Positions 1 through 9,576 of a DNA stretch of 64,000 bases are shown here, piece after piece. The first letter of the stretch is position 1; each line of letters begins with the position of its first letter. Location of the stretch: assembly GCF_026410285.1 (NCBI RefSeq), contig NZ_JAPMLP010000002.1:467633-531632 (forward strand). The letters run 5' to 3'. A program made the translations under genes and the position numbers. Origin of the DNA: Sulfitobacter sp. F26169L. Lineage in GTDB: Bacteria; Pseudomonadota; Alphaproteobacteria; Rhodobacterales; Rhodobacteraceae. The notes under the pieces are model-generated. The model was not told the origin of the DNA and did not search any database. It saw nothing but the letters and a program-made list of their open reading frames with translations.

Positions 1-1
1 A

Positions 2-475
2 CCGATGTTGATTGCCGTGATGCTGATTCTAGGCGGCGTTGTGCTGGTGTTTGTCGATCGGGTTGCGCCCGAACCCAGGTATGATGATGCCATGAAGTTG
101 CCAATCGCGATGACAGTGAAAATCGGATTTATCCAATGCTTGGCAATGGTGCCTGGTGTGTCGCGCTCCGGTGCTACGATAGTGGGCGCACTGATGCTCG
201 GCGCGAGCAAGCGCGCAGCGGCAGAGTTTTCCTTCTTTTTGTCGATGCCCACAATGGCGGGTGCTTTTGCTTATGACCTCTACAAGAATCGCGATGTATT
301 GGATGTTTCCGCGATGGGGGAAATCGCAATTGGCTTTGTGATGGCGTTTATCAGCGCGGTTTTGGTGGTCAAATGGCTGTTGGGGTATGTCAGCCGACAT
401 GGGTATGCACTTTTCGGATGGTGGCGGATTGTCATTGGATCCATCGCATTAGCCTTTCTTGTCAGCGGCTTCTAA
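2..475 (+). CDS. uppP: Undecaprenyl-diphosphatase UppP (BacA), 3' part only
   Basis: UppP is an integral membrane enzyme that dephosphorylates undecaprenyl diphosphate, recycling the lipid carrier for peptidoglycan and other envelope polymers. The frame is open from the left edge, so the N-terminal part lies outside the window; about 157 residues are present. The [10 protein letters not shown] motif is the conserved arginine/serine active-site loop of the family. It is followed by several hydrophobic helices ending in AFLVSGF. A 159-bp gap separates it from gltD, so the two are probably not closely coupled. Confidence 0.93.
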   Translation, partial: PMLIAVMLILGGVVLVFVDRVAPEPRYDDAMKLPIAMTVKIGFIQCLAMVPGVSRSGATIVGALMLGASKRAAAEFSFFLSMPTMAGAFAYDLYKNRDVLDVSAMGEIAIGFVMAFISAVLVVKWLLGYVSRHGYALFGWWRIVIGSIALAFLVSGF

Positions 476-634
476 GAATATAGATCCGAATCGGAACCAA
501 TTTGCCACCTGAGCTAGTGCGGCAGGTCGCCTCAATCTTGAAAAAACAACATATAGGTCAGCAATGCTGCCTTTTATTTTGTTTTCAGTTCGTTTACTCC
601 GGACGCTGATACGGAATTTGAGGATCACGGCGTC

Positions 635-2068
635 ATGGCGAAGCAACCTATGTTGAAGTTTATCAGTGTTGAGCGGGACATGCCGGAAAAGCGTCCTCCG
701 AACCTGCGGGCGCAGGATTTTAACGAGATTTATGCAGAATATGCAGATGAAAAGGCCCGCGAGCAGTCGAGCCGCTGTAGCCAGTGTGGCGTGCCCTACT
801 GCCAGACCCACTGTCCACTGCACAACAACATTCCTGACTGGTTGCGCCTGACAGCTGAGGGGCGTTTGCAGGAGGCCTACGAGGTTTCCCAAGCCACCAA
901 TACCTTCCCCGAAATTTGCGGTCGAATCTGTCCGCAGGATCGGCTGTGCGAAGGCAATTGTGTCATCGAGAGTTCGGGGCATGGCACTGTTACCATCGGC
1001 TCTGTCGAGAAGTATATCACCGATACCGCGTGGGAGCAGGGTTGGGTTAAACCTATCACGCCCGCGCAGGAGCGCAGCGAAAGTGTAGGCATCATCGGTG
1101 CGGGTCCCGGCGGCCTTGCGGCGGCTGATTTTCTGCGCCGTGCGGGTGTGCAGGTTACCGTCTATGACCGGTATGATCGCGCTGGCGGTCTGATGACCTA
1201 CGGCATCCCGGGCTTCAAGCTTGAGAAAGATGTGGTGATGCGCCGCAATCAACAGCTGGCGCAAGGTGGCGTGACCTTCAAGTTAAACTGTGCAGTGGGC
1301 GAGGACATTACCTTTGACGAAATTCGCAGCGCACATGATGCGGTTATCATTGCCACAGGTGTATACAAAAGCCGTGATTTGCAGGCCCCCGGTGTGGGCG
1401 TGAAAGGCTTGGTTCCCGCGCTGGATTTCCTGACAGTGAGCAACAAGAAAAGCTTTGGCGATGAGGTGCCAGAATTTTCTGACGGCACATTGAACGCGCA
1501 GGGCAAGCGTGTGGTTGTAATTGGCGGTGGTGACACTGCGATGGACTGTGTGCGCACATCGATCCGGCAAGGTGCAACGTCGGTAAAGTGTCTCTACCGA
1601 CGTGACCGCGCCAACATGCCCGGCAGCCAGCGCGAAGTTGCCAATGCCGAGGAAGAAGGCGTCGTGTTCGAATGGCTCAGCGCGCCGAAAGGATTTGTCG
1701 GTGATCCGGTTAGTGGTGTGATGGTGCAAAAGATGCGTTTGGGGCAGCCCGACGCCACCGGACGCCAAGCACCCGAAGTGATCGAAGGCTCGGACTATGT
1801 CGAAGAGGCCGATCTGGTGATCATGGCGCTGGGGTTTGAGGCCGAAGACCTGCCAACGTTGTGGGATTGTCCCGACCTTCCGGTAAACCGCTGGGGCACC
1901 GTGCGTGCCGACTATATCACGGGCCGCACAGAAGCCGAAGGAGTCTACGCCGTGGGTGATATCGTGCGCGGCGCATCATTGGTGGTGTGGGCCATCAAAG
2001 ACGGTCGCGACTGTGCCGAAGCCATCATCGCGGCATTCAACGACGCTGCTGTGATAGCGGCAGAGTAG
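635..2068 (+). CDS. gltD: Glutamate synthase (NADPH) small subunit GltD
   Basis: This is the beta subunit of NADPH-GOGAT. It takes electrons from NADPH through FAD and passes them to the large subunit, which makes two glutamates from glutamine and 2-oxoglutarate. The 477 residues match the usual length. The N-terminal cysteine cluster (CSQCGVPYCQTHCPLHNN, about residues 48-65) binds Fe-S. A Rossmann motif for FAD (GIIGAGPGGLAAA, near residue 153) and one for NADPH (VVVIGGGDTAMDC, near residue 294) follow. A GFA gene starts 6 bp after the stop and gltB comes next, so the three probably form one operon. Confidence 0.97.
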   Translation: MAKQPMLKFISVERDMPEKRPPNLRAQDFNEIYAEYADEKAREQSSRCSQCGVPYCQTHCPLHNNIPDWLRLTAEGRLQEAYEVSQATNTFPEICGRICPQDRLCEGNCVIESSGHGTVTIGSVEKYITDTAWEQGWVKPITPAQERSESVGIIGAGPGGLAAADFLRRAGVQVTVYDRYDRAGGLMTYGIPGFKLEKDVVMRRNQQLAQGGVTFKLNCAVGEDITFDEIRSAHDAVIIATGVYKSRDLQAPGVGVKGLVPALDFLTVSNKKSFGDEVPEFSDGTLNAQGKRVVVIGGGDTAMDCVRTSIRQGATSVKCLYRRDRANMPGSQREVANAEEEGVVFEWLSAPKGFVGDPVSGVMVQKMRLGQPDATGRQAPEVIEGSDYVEEADLVIMALGFEAEDLPTLWDCPDLPVNRWGTVRADYITGRTEAEGVYAVGDIVRGASLVVWAIKDGRDCAEAIIAAFNDAAVIAAE

Positions 2069-2074
2069 CGGAAG

Positions 2075-2521
2075 ATGCCTGCTCCACATGAAATCAAAGG
2101 TCAGTGCCTATGCGGCGCCGTGCAGGTGAGCGCGATGGTCGACAATCCAATAGTGCGGGCGTGTCACTGCGATATGTGCCGACAGCACGGATCTGGCCCG
2201 TTCTTCTCGCTGCAGACGATTGCGGACAGCATCGCCGTTACCGGACCCGCCACAACGTTCAAATCATCTGACTGGGGCGCGCGCGCGTTTTGCAGCACTT
2301 GCGGTTCGACGCTTTGGTATGAACTGCAGAAAGACGGCACCCGCAATCTGTCGGCGGGTCTGTTTCCCGACGCAGGCGGTGGGACATTGATGGCTGAATA
2401 TTTCACTGACAAATGCCCGCAGGCGTATGCTCTCGCCGGGGATCACGAAAAACTGACGACACGGGAAACGCTTGCAGTGTTTGCCCCCGAATATCTGGAG
2501 GAATACGATGGCCAAGTATGA
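2075..2521 (+). CDS. GFA / CENP-V domain protein
   Basis: A 148-residue protein of the glutathione-dependent formaldehyde-activating (GFA)/CENP-V fold, a small zinc-binding beta domain. Its cysteines fit the family pattern: CLCGAV near residue 12, CHCDMCRQHG near residue 31, and CSTCGSTLWYEL near residue 73. The true substrate of most family members is unknown; formaldehyde activation by glutathione was proposed for the founding member. The gene is wedged between gltD (6-bp gap) and gltB (14-bp overlap), so it is probably co-translated with glutamate synthase. A metabolic link is inferred from position only. Confidence 0.85.
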   Translation: MPAPHEIKGQCLCGAVQVSAMVDNPIVRACHCDMCRQHGSGPFFSLQTIADSIAVTGPATTFKSSDWGARAFCSTCGSTLWYELQKDGTRNLSAGLFPDAGGGTLMAEYFTDKCPQAYALAGDHEKLTTRETLAVFAPEYLEEYDGQV

Positions 2522-5500
2522 TGAAGCGTGGGTAGCACGCGAAGAAGCCAAGCGCGCACTCATGGCCGAAAAGGGCATGTATTCACCCGAGGATGAACAT
2601 TCTTCCTGTGGCGTCGGCCTTGTGGTCAACATCGACGGATCGCGGTCGCGTGAAGTGGTGGAAAACGGGATCAAGGCGCTGAAAGCGATCTGGCACCGCG
2701 GCGCGGTGGATGCGGATGGAAAAACCGGCGATGGCGCAGGTATTCATGTGCAAATTCCGGTGCCGTTCTTTTACGATCAGGTTGCACGCACGGGGCACAC
2801 ACCGCGCACCGATGAGATGCTGGCTGTGGGGCAGGTGTTTTTGCCCCGCACAAATTTTGCCGCGCAGGAAACATGCCGCACCATCGTAGAGACTGAAGTG
2901 CTGCGCATGGGCTACTATATCTATGGCTGGCGCCATGTGCCGGTGAAAGTTGAGTGTCTGGGCGAAAAGGCCAATGCAACCCGCCCCGAAATTGAACAAA
3001 TCCTGATCTCTAATGCCAAAGGTGTGGACGAGGAAACATTCGAGCGGGAACTCTATGTAATCCGCCGCCGGATCGAAAAAGCCGCTATCGCTGCGCAGGT
3101 GCCGACGCTGTACATCGCGTCAATGTCATGTCGCAGCATCATCTACAAAGGCATGATGCTGGCCGAGCAGGTGGCGGAGTTTTATCCCGATTTGATGGAT
3201 GAGCGTTTTGAAAGCGCGTTTGCGATCTATCACCAGCGGTATTCTACAAATACTTTCCCGCAGTGGTGGCTGGCCCAGCCGTTCCGCATGTTGGCCCACA
3301 ATGGTGAGATTAACACCCTTAAGGGCAACATCAACTGGATGAAGTCGCACGAAATCCGCATGGCAAGCGGTACGTTTGGCGACATGGCAGAGGATATCAA
3401 GCCAATCGTGGCAGCGGGATCATCGGATTCAGCCGCGTTAGACTCTGTTTTCGAAGTTCTGGTACGTGCCGGGCGTTCTGCGCCAATGGCGAAAACCATG
3501 TTGGTGCCGGAGTCGTGGTCAAAGCAGGCGGTTGAGCTGCCACAGGCGTGGCGTGACATGTATTCCTACTGCAACTCGGTGATGGAGCCGTGGGACGGAC
3601 CTGCCGCGCTTGCCATGACGGATGGCCGCTGGGTTTGCGCGGGGCTTGATCGCAACGGCTTGCGCCCGATGCGCTATGTTGTGACTTCTGATGGTATGCT
3701 GATTGCAGGATCAGAAGCAGGTATGGTGCCGCTGGATGAGGCACGGGTGATCCGCAAGGGAGCATTGGGTCCGGGCCAGTTGCTCGCTGTGGATATGACC
3801 GAAGGCAAATTGTTCGGGGACACCGAGATCAAGGATAAACTGGCTGCTGCGCGCCCGTTTGGTGAGTGGGTCAGCAAGATCAACGAGCTTGACGAAATCC
3901 TGACAGGCCAGACAGAATACGCTATCTTTGAAGGAAACGAGCTGCGCCGCCGTCAGATTGCAGCGGGTTACACCATCGAAGAGCTGGAGCAGATTCTGGC
4001 CCCGATGGCTGAAGACGGCAAGGAAACGTTGGCATCCATGGGGGACGATACCCCGTCTGCCGTATTGTCCGGAAAATATCGCCCGCTTAGCCATTTCTTC
4101 CGGCAGAACTTCTCTCAGGTGACGAACCCGCCGATCGACAGCCTGCGTGAATTCCGTGTGATGAGCCTGAAGACCCGTTTTGGTAACCTGAAGAACGTGC
4201 TGGACGAAGATAGCAGCCAGACCGAAATTCTGGTGCTGGACAGCCCGTTTGTGGGCACCGCAGAGTTTGACGAGCTGACGCGCAACTTTGTCGCCGATGT
4301 GGTGACGATTGACTGCACCTTTGCAGCAGGCTCGGGGAATTTGAGCGCCGCGCTGACACGTATCCGCAATGAGGCGGAAGATGCGGTTCGTTCGGGCGCA
4401 GGGCATCTGGTGCTGACGGATCAACACAGCGATGCAGATAAGATTGCGATGCCGATGATCCTGGCGACCAGTGCGGTGCATAGTCATCTGATCCGCAAAG
4501 GGTTGCGGACGTTCACATCGCTGAATGTGCGGTCTGCCGAATGTATTGATCCGCATTATTTTGCCGTTCTGATCGGCTGTGGCGCAACGGTGGTAAATGC
4601 CTATCTGGCAGAGGATTCACTGGCTGACCGGATTGGCCGTGGCCTTATGGATATTGACCTCACAACCGCGATCGCGCGCTACCGCGAAGCGATTGATGCA
4701 GGGCTGCTCAAGATCATGGCAAAGATGGGGATTTCCGTCGTGTCGTCCTATCGTGGTGGGCTGAACTTTGAGGCTGTGGGCCTGTCGCGCGCGATGGTTG
4801 CAGAGTATTTCCCCGGAATGATGAGCCGCATTTCCGGCATCGGCGTCAGCGGCATCCAGCGCAAGGCAGAAGAAGTCCACGCAAAGGGCTGGTCTGCTAC
4901 GGATACGGTGTTGCCGATTGGCGGTTTCTACAAATCGCGTAAATCCGGAGAAACCCACGCTTGGGAGGCGACTTCCATGCACATGCTACAGTCCGCCTGT
5001 AACCGCGCATCTTACGAGATGTGGAAGCAGTATAGCGCCAAGATGCAAAGCAATCCGCCGATACATCTGCGTGATCTGCTTGCGCTCAAGCCGTTGGGCG
5101 AAGCAGTGCCGATCGAAGAAGTGGAAAGCATCACAGCGATCCGCAAACGCTTTGTCACGCCGGGCATGTCGCTGGGCGCGCTAAGCCCCGAGGCGCATAA
5201 AACGCTGAATGTGGCGATGAACCGGATCGGGGCAAAATCGGACAGTGGTGAGGGCGGTGAAGACCCCGCGCATTTCCACCCCGAGCCGAATGGCGATAAC
5301 CCGTCTGCGAAAATCAAACAGGTGGCATCGGGCCGTTTTGGCGTAACAGCAGAATACCTGAACCAGTGCGAAGAACTGGAAATCAAGGTCGCCCAAGGCG
5401 CCAAGCCCGGTGAGGGCGGCCAGTTGCCCGGTATGAAAGTAACCGAACTGATCGCACGTCTGCGCCACAGTACACCCGGTGTGACGCTGATCTCGCCGCC

Positions 5501-7040
5501 GCCACACCACGATATCTATTCCATCGAAGATCTGGCGCAGCTGATCTACGACCTCAAGCAGATCAATCCGCGCTGTAAGGTGACGGTAAAGCTGGTGGCG
5601 TCCAGTGGTGTTGGCACTATTGCGGCGGGTGTGGCCAAGGCCAAGGCCGATATTATCCTGATATCGGGCCACAACGGTGGCACAGGTGCTTCCCCAGCGA
5701 CTTCGATCAAATATGCCGGTCTGCCATGGGAAATGGGCCTGACCGAAGCACATCAGGTTCTGTCAATGAACAACCTGCGCGGGCGTGTGACCTTGCGCAC
5801 CGATGGTGGTTTGCGCACGGGCCGCGATATTGTCATGGCGGCGATGATGGGAGCCGAAGAGTACGGCATCGGTACAGCGGCCCTGATCGCCATGGGCTGT
5901 ATCATGGTGCGCCAGTGCCAGTCGAACACCTGCCCCGTGGGTGTGTGTACGCAGGACGAGGCACTGCGCGGCAAGTTCACCGGAAATGCCGACAAGGTCG
6001 TAAATCTGATCACCTTCTACGCCACCGAGGTACGTGAAATCCTTGCCTCGATTGGTGCGCGCTCACTGGACGAAGTAATTGGCCGTGCGGATCTGTTGAC
6101 GCAGGTTTCACGTGGGTCGGCGCATCTGGATGATCTGGATTTGAACCCGCTTCTCTTGTCTGTAGATGCGGAAATGGATGCGATCTATGACCGTGCCAAG
6201 CCGCGCAATCCCGTGCCGGACACGCTGGATGCGCAGATTGTGGCGGATGCTGTGCGCTTCCTTGAGGATGGCGAGAAGATGCAGCTTAGCTATGCGGTGC
6301 AAAACACACACCGTTCGGTCGGCACGCGAACGTCCAGCCATATCGTGAAGCGGTTCGGAATGCGCAATGAATTGCAGGACAACCACCTGACGGTCAACCT
6401 CACCGGATCGGCCGGGCAATCGCTGGGTGCATTTGCGGCACCGGGGCTGAAGCTGGTCGTGGCGGGCGATGCCAACGATTATGTGGGCAAAGGCCTGTCA
6501 GGCGGTACAATTGTTGTGCGCCCCCAGATGAGCAGCGTCATCATCGCCTCGGATAACACAATCATCGGCAATACCGTGCTGTACGGCGCGACAGACGGCT
6601 ATCTATTTGCGGCAGGTCGCGCGGGCGAGCGTTTTGCCGTGCGTAATTCTGGCGCGAAGGTGGTGATTGAGGGCTGTGGCAGCAACGGGTGTGAATACAT
6701 GACCGGCGGCGTGGCTGTTATTCTAGGGGATATCGGTGCGAACTTTGGCGCGGGTATGACCGGCGGTATGGCCTATCTCTATGATCCTGAGGGGCGGGCC
6801 TTTGACATGATGAACCACGAAACATTGGTGAATTGCCCGGTGACCCAGGACCATTGGGAGCGCGAGCTTAAATCCCTGATCGAACGCCACGTAGAGGAAA
6901 CCGACAGCCGCAAGGCCAAGGATATTTTGCAGCATTGGGATCTGGAAAAGGTCAATTTCGTGCAAATCTGCCCGAAAGAAATGTTGGATCGTATTCCTGT
7001 CCCTTTGAGCGACGAAGTACAGGCCGTTCCTGCCGAGTAG
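2508..7040 (+). CDS. gltB: Glutamate synthase (NADPH) large subunit GltB
   Basis: The alpha subunit of GOGAT, 1510 residues, close to the usual length. I chose ATG 2508 because GGAGGA lies 6 bases upstream (2497-2502); an in-frame start at 2472 has no such site. The N-terminal type II glutamine amidotransferase begins at Cys34 (HSSCGVGLVV), so a 33-residue propeptide must be removed to expose the nucleophile. The FMN-binding synthase domain follows, with the 3Fe-4S cysteines in MVRQCQSNTCPVGVC. The C-terminal GXGXG beta-helix contains GSNGCEYMTGG. The gene begins inside the preceding GFA gene. A hairpin follows the stop. Confidence 0.97.
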   Translation: MAKYDEAWVAREEAKRALMAEKGMYSPEDEHSSCGVGLVVNIDGSRSREVVENGIKALKAIWHRGAVDADGKTGDGAGIHVQIPVPFFYDQVARTGHTPRTDEMLAVGQVFLPRTNFAAQETCRTIVETEVLRMGYYIYGWRHVPVKVECLGEKANATRPEIEQILISNAKGVDEETFERELYVIRRRIEKAAIAAQVPTLYIASMSCRSIIYKGMMLAEQVAEFYPDLMDERFESAFAIYHQRYSTNTFPQWWLAQPFRMLAHNGEINTLKGNINWMKSHEIRMASGTFGDMAEDIKPIVAAGSSDSAALDSVFEVLVRAGRSAPMAKTMLVPESWSKQAVELPQAWRDMYSYCNSVMEPWDGPAALAMTDGRWVCAGLDRNGLRPMRYVVTSDGMLIAGSEAGMVPLDEARVIRKGALGPGQLLAVDMTEGKLFGDTEIKDKLAAARPFGEWVSKINELDEILTGQTEYAIFEGNELRRRQIAAGYTIEELEQILAPMAEDGKETLASMGDDTPSAVLSGKYRPLSHFFRQNFSQVTNPPIDSLREFRVMSLKTRFGNLKNVLDEDSSQTEILVLDSPFVGTAEFDELTRNFVADVVTIDCTFAAGSGNLSAALTRIRNEAEDAVRSGAGHLVLTDQHSDADKIAMPMILATSAVHSHLIRKGLRTFTSLNVRSAECIDPHYFAVLIGCGATVVNAYLAEDSLADRIGRGLMDIDLTTAIARYREAIDAGLLKIMAKMGISVVSSYRGGLNFEAVGLSRAMVAEYFPGMMSRISGIGVSGIQRKAEEVHAKGWSATDTVLPIGGFYKSRKSGETHAWEATSMHMLQSACNRASYEMWKQYSAKMQSNPPIHLRDLLALKPLGEAVPIEEVESITAIRKRFVTPGMSLGALSPEAHKTLNVAMNRIGAKSDSGEGGEDPAHFHPEPNGDNPSAKIKQVASGRFGVTAEYLNQCEELEIKVAQGAKPGEGGQLPGMKVTELIARLRHSTPGVTLISPPPHHDIYSIEDLAQLIYDLKQINPRCKVTVKLVASSGVGTIAAGVAKAKADIILISGHNGGTGASPATSIKYAGLPWEMGLTEAHQVLSMNNLRGRVTLRTDGGLRTGRDIVMAAMMGAEEYGIGTAALIAMGCIMVRQCQSNTCPVGVCTQDEALRGKFTGNADKVVNLITFYATEVREILASIGARSLDEVIGRADLLTQVSRGSAHLDDLDLNPLLLSVDAEMDAIYDRAKPRNPVPDTLDAQIVADAVRFLEDGEKMQLSYAVQNTHRSVGTRTSSHIVKRFGMRNELQDNHLTVNLTGSAGQSLGAFAAPGLKLVVAGDANDYVGKGLSGGTIVVRPQMSSVIIASDNTIIGNTVLYGATDGYLFAAGRAGERFAVRNSGAKVVIEGCGSNGCEYMTGGVAVILGDIGANFGAGMTGGMAYLYDPEGRAFDMMNHETLVNCPVTQDHWERELKSLIERHVEETDSRKAKDILQHWDLEKVNFVQICPKEMLDRIPVPLSDEVQAVPAE

Positions 7041-7051
7041 TACAGTCAATT

Positions 7052-7101
7052 GTGTCAGCGGGCGAAACAATGCGTTTCGCTGACACATAATCACCTTTTT
7101 T
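7052..7101 (+). terminator. Probable terminator after gltB
   Basis: GTGTCA (7052-7057) pairs with TGACAC (7081-7086), and GCGAAAC pairs with GTTTCGC inside it around an AATGC loop. A 4-base bulge separates the two stems. A run of T (7096-7101) follows at some distance. The spacing makes it a less than perfect intrinsic terminator. Confidence 0.55.
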
Positions 7102-7173
7102 GGAAACATTTAGCGGCTCAATTTTGGCCAGATTACCTTGCATCCTGGGCATGAACAGTGCCGGAGGTGCAGC

Positions 7174-7845
7174 ATGACCAAGATAGATCAGGAACAGTTT
7201 TGCGGTGATAATTGCCGCCGGACTTGTGCTGCGGCGCAAGCTATGAACTGTGTCGCCCGCGATCAGGAGCAGATCGGCGATATATTCGGGCAGACCGGCT
7301 ATACCCGCGGTTCACGCATTGGTGTTCCGCACGGTACCTGCGCGGTTGAGGATATAAGGCAGAGCGATCTGATCGAGACGCTGGACGATGGCCCACAGCC
7401 AGTGCGCATGGTGTTGCGGCAATCTGTGCAGGGCAGTGGCGATTTCGCTCCGGTCCGTTTCGAAGCGGGAACAGTGGGTAACAGTGTTTCGATCTTAGTT
7501 TCGCCGGAACAGCGGATTTTGATCACTGATTGGCGCGCCCAGTTGTTGATGGGCTGCGATGAAATTCTGGTAGCAGCGAAGCATCTGGTTAACGGTCGTG
7601 ATGTCCGCAGGGTCGAGTGTGGTGTTATCGACTACTTCCAGCTGGTGTTGGACCGCCCCCAGATCGTGTTCGGGGACGGGTGCCCCACGGAAAGCTGTGT
7701 GATTGACACAGATCATGCAAAATTAGCCGGGCTTCGGGGTGATATGCCCAACAGTTTCTCCATCGCAAACCTTCGCAAAAGCAGCCTATTTGCATCCCGC
7801 ATGGTTGTTGAAGGTGAAGAGGCGCCCTGCCTGATGGTGGCATGA
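7174..7845 (+). CDS. Hint-domain protein lacking the usual catalytic residues
   Basis: A 223-residue protein whose residues 42-165 resemble the Hint_2 (Hedgehog/intein) domain common in Rhodobacteraceae. Recognisable blocks are VEDIRQSDLIETLDDGPQPVRM, SPEQRILITDWRAQLL and DEILVAAKHLV. Active relatives begin this domain with CFTPGT and have SPNHR in block B. Here the equivalents are GYTRGS (Gly42 in place of the nucleophilic Cys) and SPEQR (Gln in place of His), so self-splicing or cleavage chemistry looks lost. ATG 7174 has GGAGGT at 7163-7168; the upstream start at 7138 is less likely. The N-terminus is cysteine-rich. It appears to be a single-gene unit. Confidence 0.7.
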   Translation: MTKIDQEQFCGDNCRRTCAAAQAMNCVARDQEQIGDIFGQTGYTRGSRIGVPHGTCAVEDIRQSDLIETLDDGPQPVRMVLRQSVQGSGDFAPVRFEAGTVGNSVSILVSPEQRILITDWRAQLLMGCDEILVAAKHLVNGRDVRRVECGVIDYFQLVLDRPQIVFGDGCPTESCVIDTDHAKLAGLRGDMPNSFSIANLRKSSLFASRMVVEGEEAPCLMVA

Positions 7846-8032
7846 CGTAATAAAATTCGAGTATTTACAAATGCATCGTGGCGTCACCCCAACACAACTG
7901 TGGTCTGTGGCTGTTGACACATTTCTGTTTCCGGTGCCGCAATTCGTGCAATTTTGACCACATCTTTAAAAGGTGCTGCGTGATGTGGTGCGGAAAGTTC
8001 ACAAATGGCAAACGTCCAGATATAGGTGCACA

Positions 8033-8788
8033 ATGGCAAAACGCACCGCAAAAACCAAAGCTAAACCAAAAGCCAAAGCCGCGCCGAAAGTTTTAGCAAA
8101 AGAGCAGCCGCGCTTGTCGCTGCGCCGCCGGATCAGGCGGATTGCGTGGCGTGGCGTTGCGCTGGTTTGTTTTGTAATTCTGGCTGTCGTTTTGTTGGGC
8201 CGTGTGGTGAACCCGCCGACCACAGCCTACATGCTGGGCGAGTCCCGCCGCCTGAACGGAGTTGATCAGGAATGGGTGCCGATGCGTGAAATTGCCCCCG
8301 TGATGGCCCGTGCGGTTGTAGCTGCGGAAGATGCCAATTTTTGTCAGCATTGGGGTTTCGATGTCCGCGCGATCAAGCTGGCGATTTCCGAAGGATCAAA
8401 TCGCGGCGCGTCAACGCTCAGCCAGCAAACAGTAAAAAATGTTTATCTGTGGCATGGTCGCACTTGGGTGCGCAAAGCGCTGGAGGCAGCAATCACACCG
8501 CTGGTTGAGGCGATATGGCCGAAGCGGCGCATCCTTGAGGTATACCTGAATGTGGCAGAGTTTGACGAAGGCGTGTTTGGCGTGGAAGCGGCTGCGCGAC
8601 ACTATTTCAAAGTTGGCCCCGAAGCATTGACTGCGCGGCAGGCCTCGCAACTGGCGGCGGTTCTGCCCTCACCCAAAACACGAAGCGCATCACGGCCAAC
8701 ACCCTATTTGAAAAAACGGGCGGCACAAATCCGCGCAGGCGCCGCAACAATTAAAGCTGACGGACGGGCAGATTGTTTCGAGAGTTGA
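8033..8788 (+). CDS. mtgA: Monofunctional peptidoglycan glycosyltransferase MtgA
   Basis: MtgA polymerises lipid II into glycan strands at the inner membrane (GT51 family). The 251-residue protein has a lysine-rich cytoplasmic N-terminus, one membrane helix at about residues 43-62 (VALVCFVILAVVLLG), and the GT51 motifs EDANFCQHWGFD, with the catalytic Glu, and GASTLSQQTVKN. Further motifs include RRILEVYLNVAEFDEGVFGVE. I prefer ATG 8033, after AGGTG, over an upstream start at 7973 because the N-terminus then has normal family length. It stands alone between the Hint gene and a GST. Confidence 0.93.
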   Translation: MAKRTAKTKAKPKAKAAPKVLAKEQPRLSLRRRIRRIAWRGVALVCFVILAVVLLGRVVNPPTTAYMLGESRRLNGVDQEWVPMREIAPVMARAVVAAEDANFCQHWGFDVRAIKLAISEGSNRGASTLSQQTVKNVYLWHGRTWVRKALEAAITPLVEAIWPKRRILEVYLNVAEFDEGVFGVEAAARHYFKVGPEALTARQASQLAAVLPSPKTRSASRPTPYLKKRAAQIRAGAATIKADGRADCFES

Positions 8789-8841
8789 ATGTTTGCCCGC
8801 CACAAGGCATTTAGGAACAACGCCCTAGTTACGGATTTATC

Positions 8842-9507
8842 ATGGCTCGCCTGTTCCACGTCCCGCTTTCACCCTATTGCCGCAAGATTCGTCTGAGCCT
8901 TGCGGAGAAGAAGATTGAGGTGGAACTGGTCGAAGAGCGCTATTGGGAAAAAGACCCTGATTTCTTGCGACGCAATCCTGCGGGTAAGGTGCCTGTGTTG
9001 CGCCTTGACGGGATCATGATGTCGGAAAGTGCCGCGATCTGTGAATATATCGAAGAAACGCGGCCCGAACCGTCATTGTTGCCATCCGATCCGGCGCAAA
9101 AGCTGGAAGTGCGGCGGCTGGTAAGCTGGTTTGATGATAAATTCCACCATGAAGTTACCAGTAAATTGCTGTATGAACGGGTGAATAAAAAAATGATGAA
9201 AACGGGCTACCCGGATAGCAAGAACGTCAAGGCCGGAGCGCGGGCGATCAAGTTTCATCTGGGATATATGACCTGGTTGCTGGACCATCGCCGTTGGTTG
9301 GCGGGCGATACAATGACACTGGCGGATTTCGCCGCTGCTGCGCATCTGTCGTCGCTTGATTATATCTCGGATGTCGACTGGAACAGTTGTCCGGAGGTCA
9401 AGGACTGGTACGCGAAAATAAAATCACGTCCTGCGTTCAGATCCATTCTTGCGGATCAGGTTCCCGGATTTACGCCGCCGAAGCACTACAATAACCTCGA
9501 TTTCTGA
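8842..9507 (+). CDS. Glutathione S-transferase family protein
   Basis: A 221-residue GST with an N-terminal thioredoxin fold. SPYCRKIRLSLAEK (residues 10-23) supplies a likely cysteine in the active site, as in beta/omega-type enzymes. The cis-Pro/SES glutathione-binding elements KVPVLRLDG and SESAAICEYIEE follow. The helical C-terminal domain carries the conserved N-capping motif around LADFAAAAHLSSLDY. It lies 69 bp upstream of queG on the same strand, so co-transcription is possible. The substrate cannot be told from sequence. Confidence 0.88.
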   Translation: MARLFHVPLSPYCRKIRLSLAEKKIEVELVEERYWEKDPDFLRRNPAGKVPVLRLDGIMMSESAAICEYIEETRPEPSLLPSDPAQKLEVRRLVSWFDDKFHHEVTSKLLYERVNKKMMKTGYPDSKNVKAGARAIKFHLGYMTWLLDHRRWLAGDTMTLADFAAAAHLSSLDYISDVDWNSCPEVKDWYAKIKSRPAFRSILADQVPGFTPPKHYNNLDF

Positions 9508-9576
9508 TCGCACTTTCTCCGCTGGAGGTGAGGGGCAGTGCCTGCGGCGGAAATGAGTTTAAGGGAAAGATGAAGA

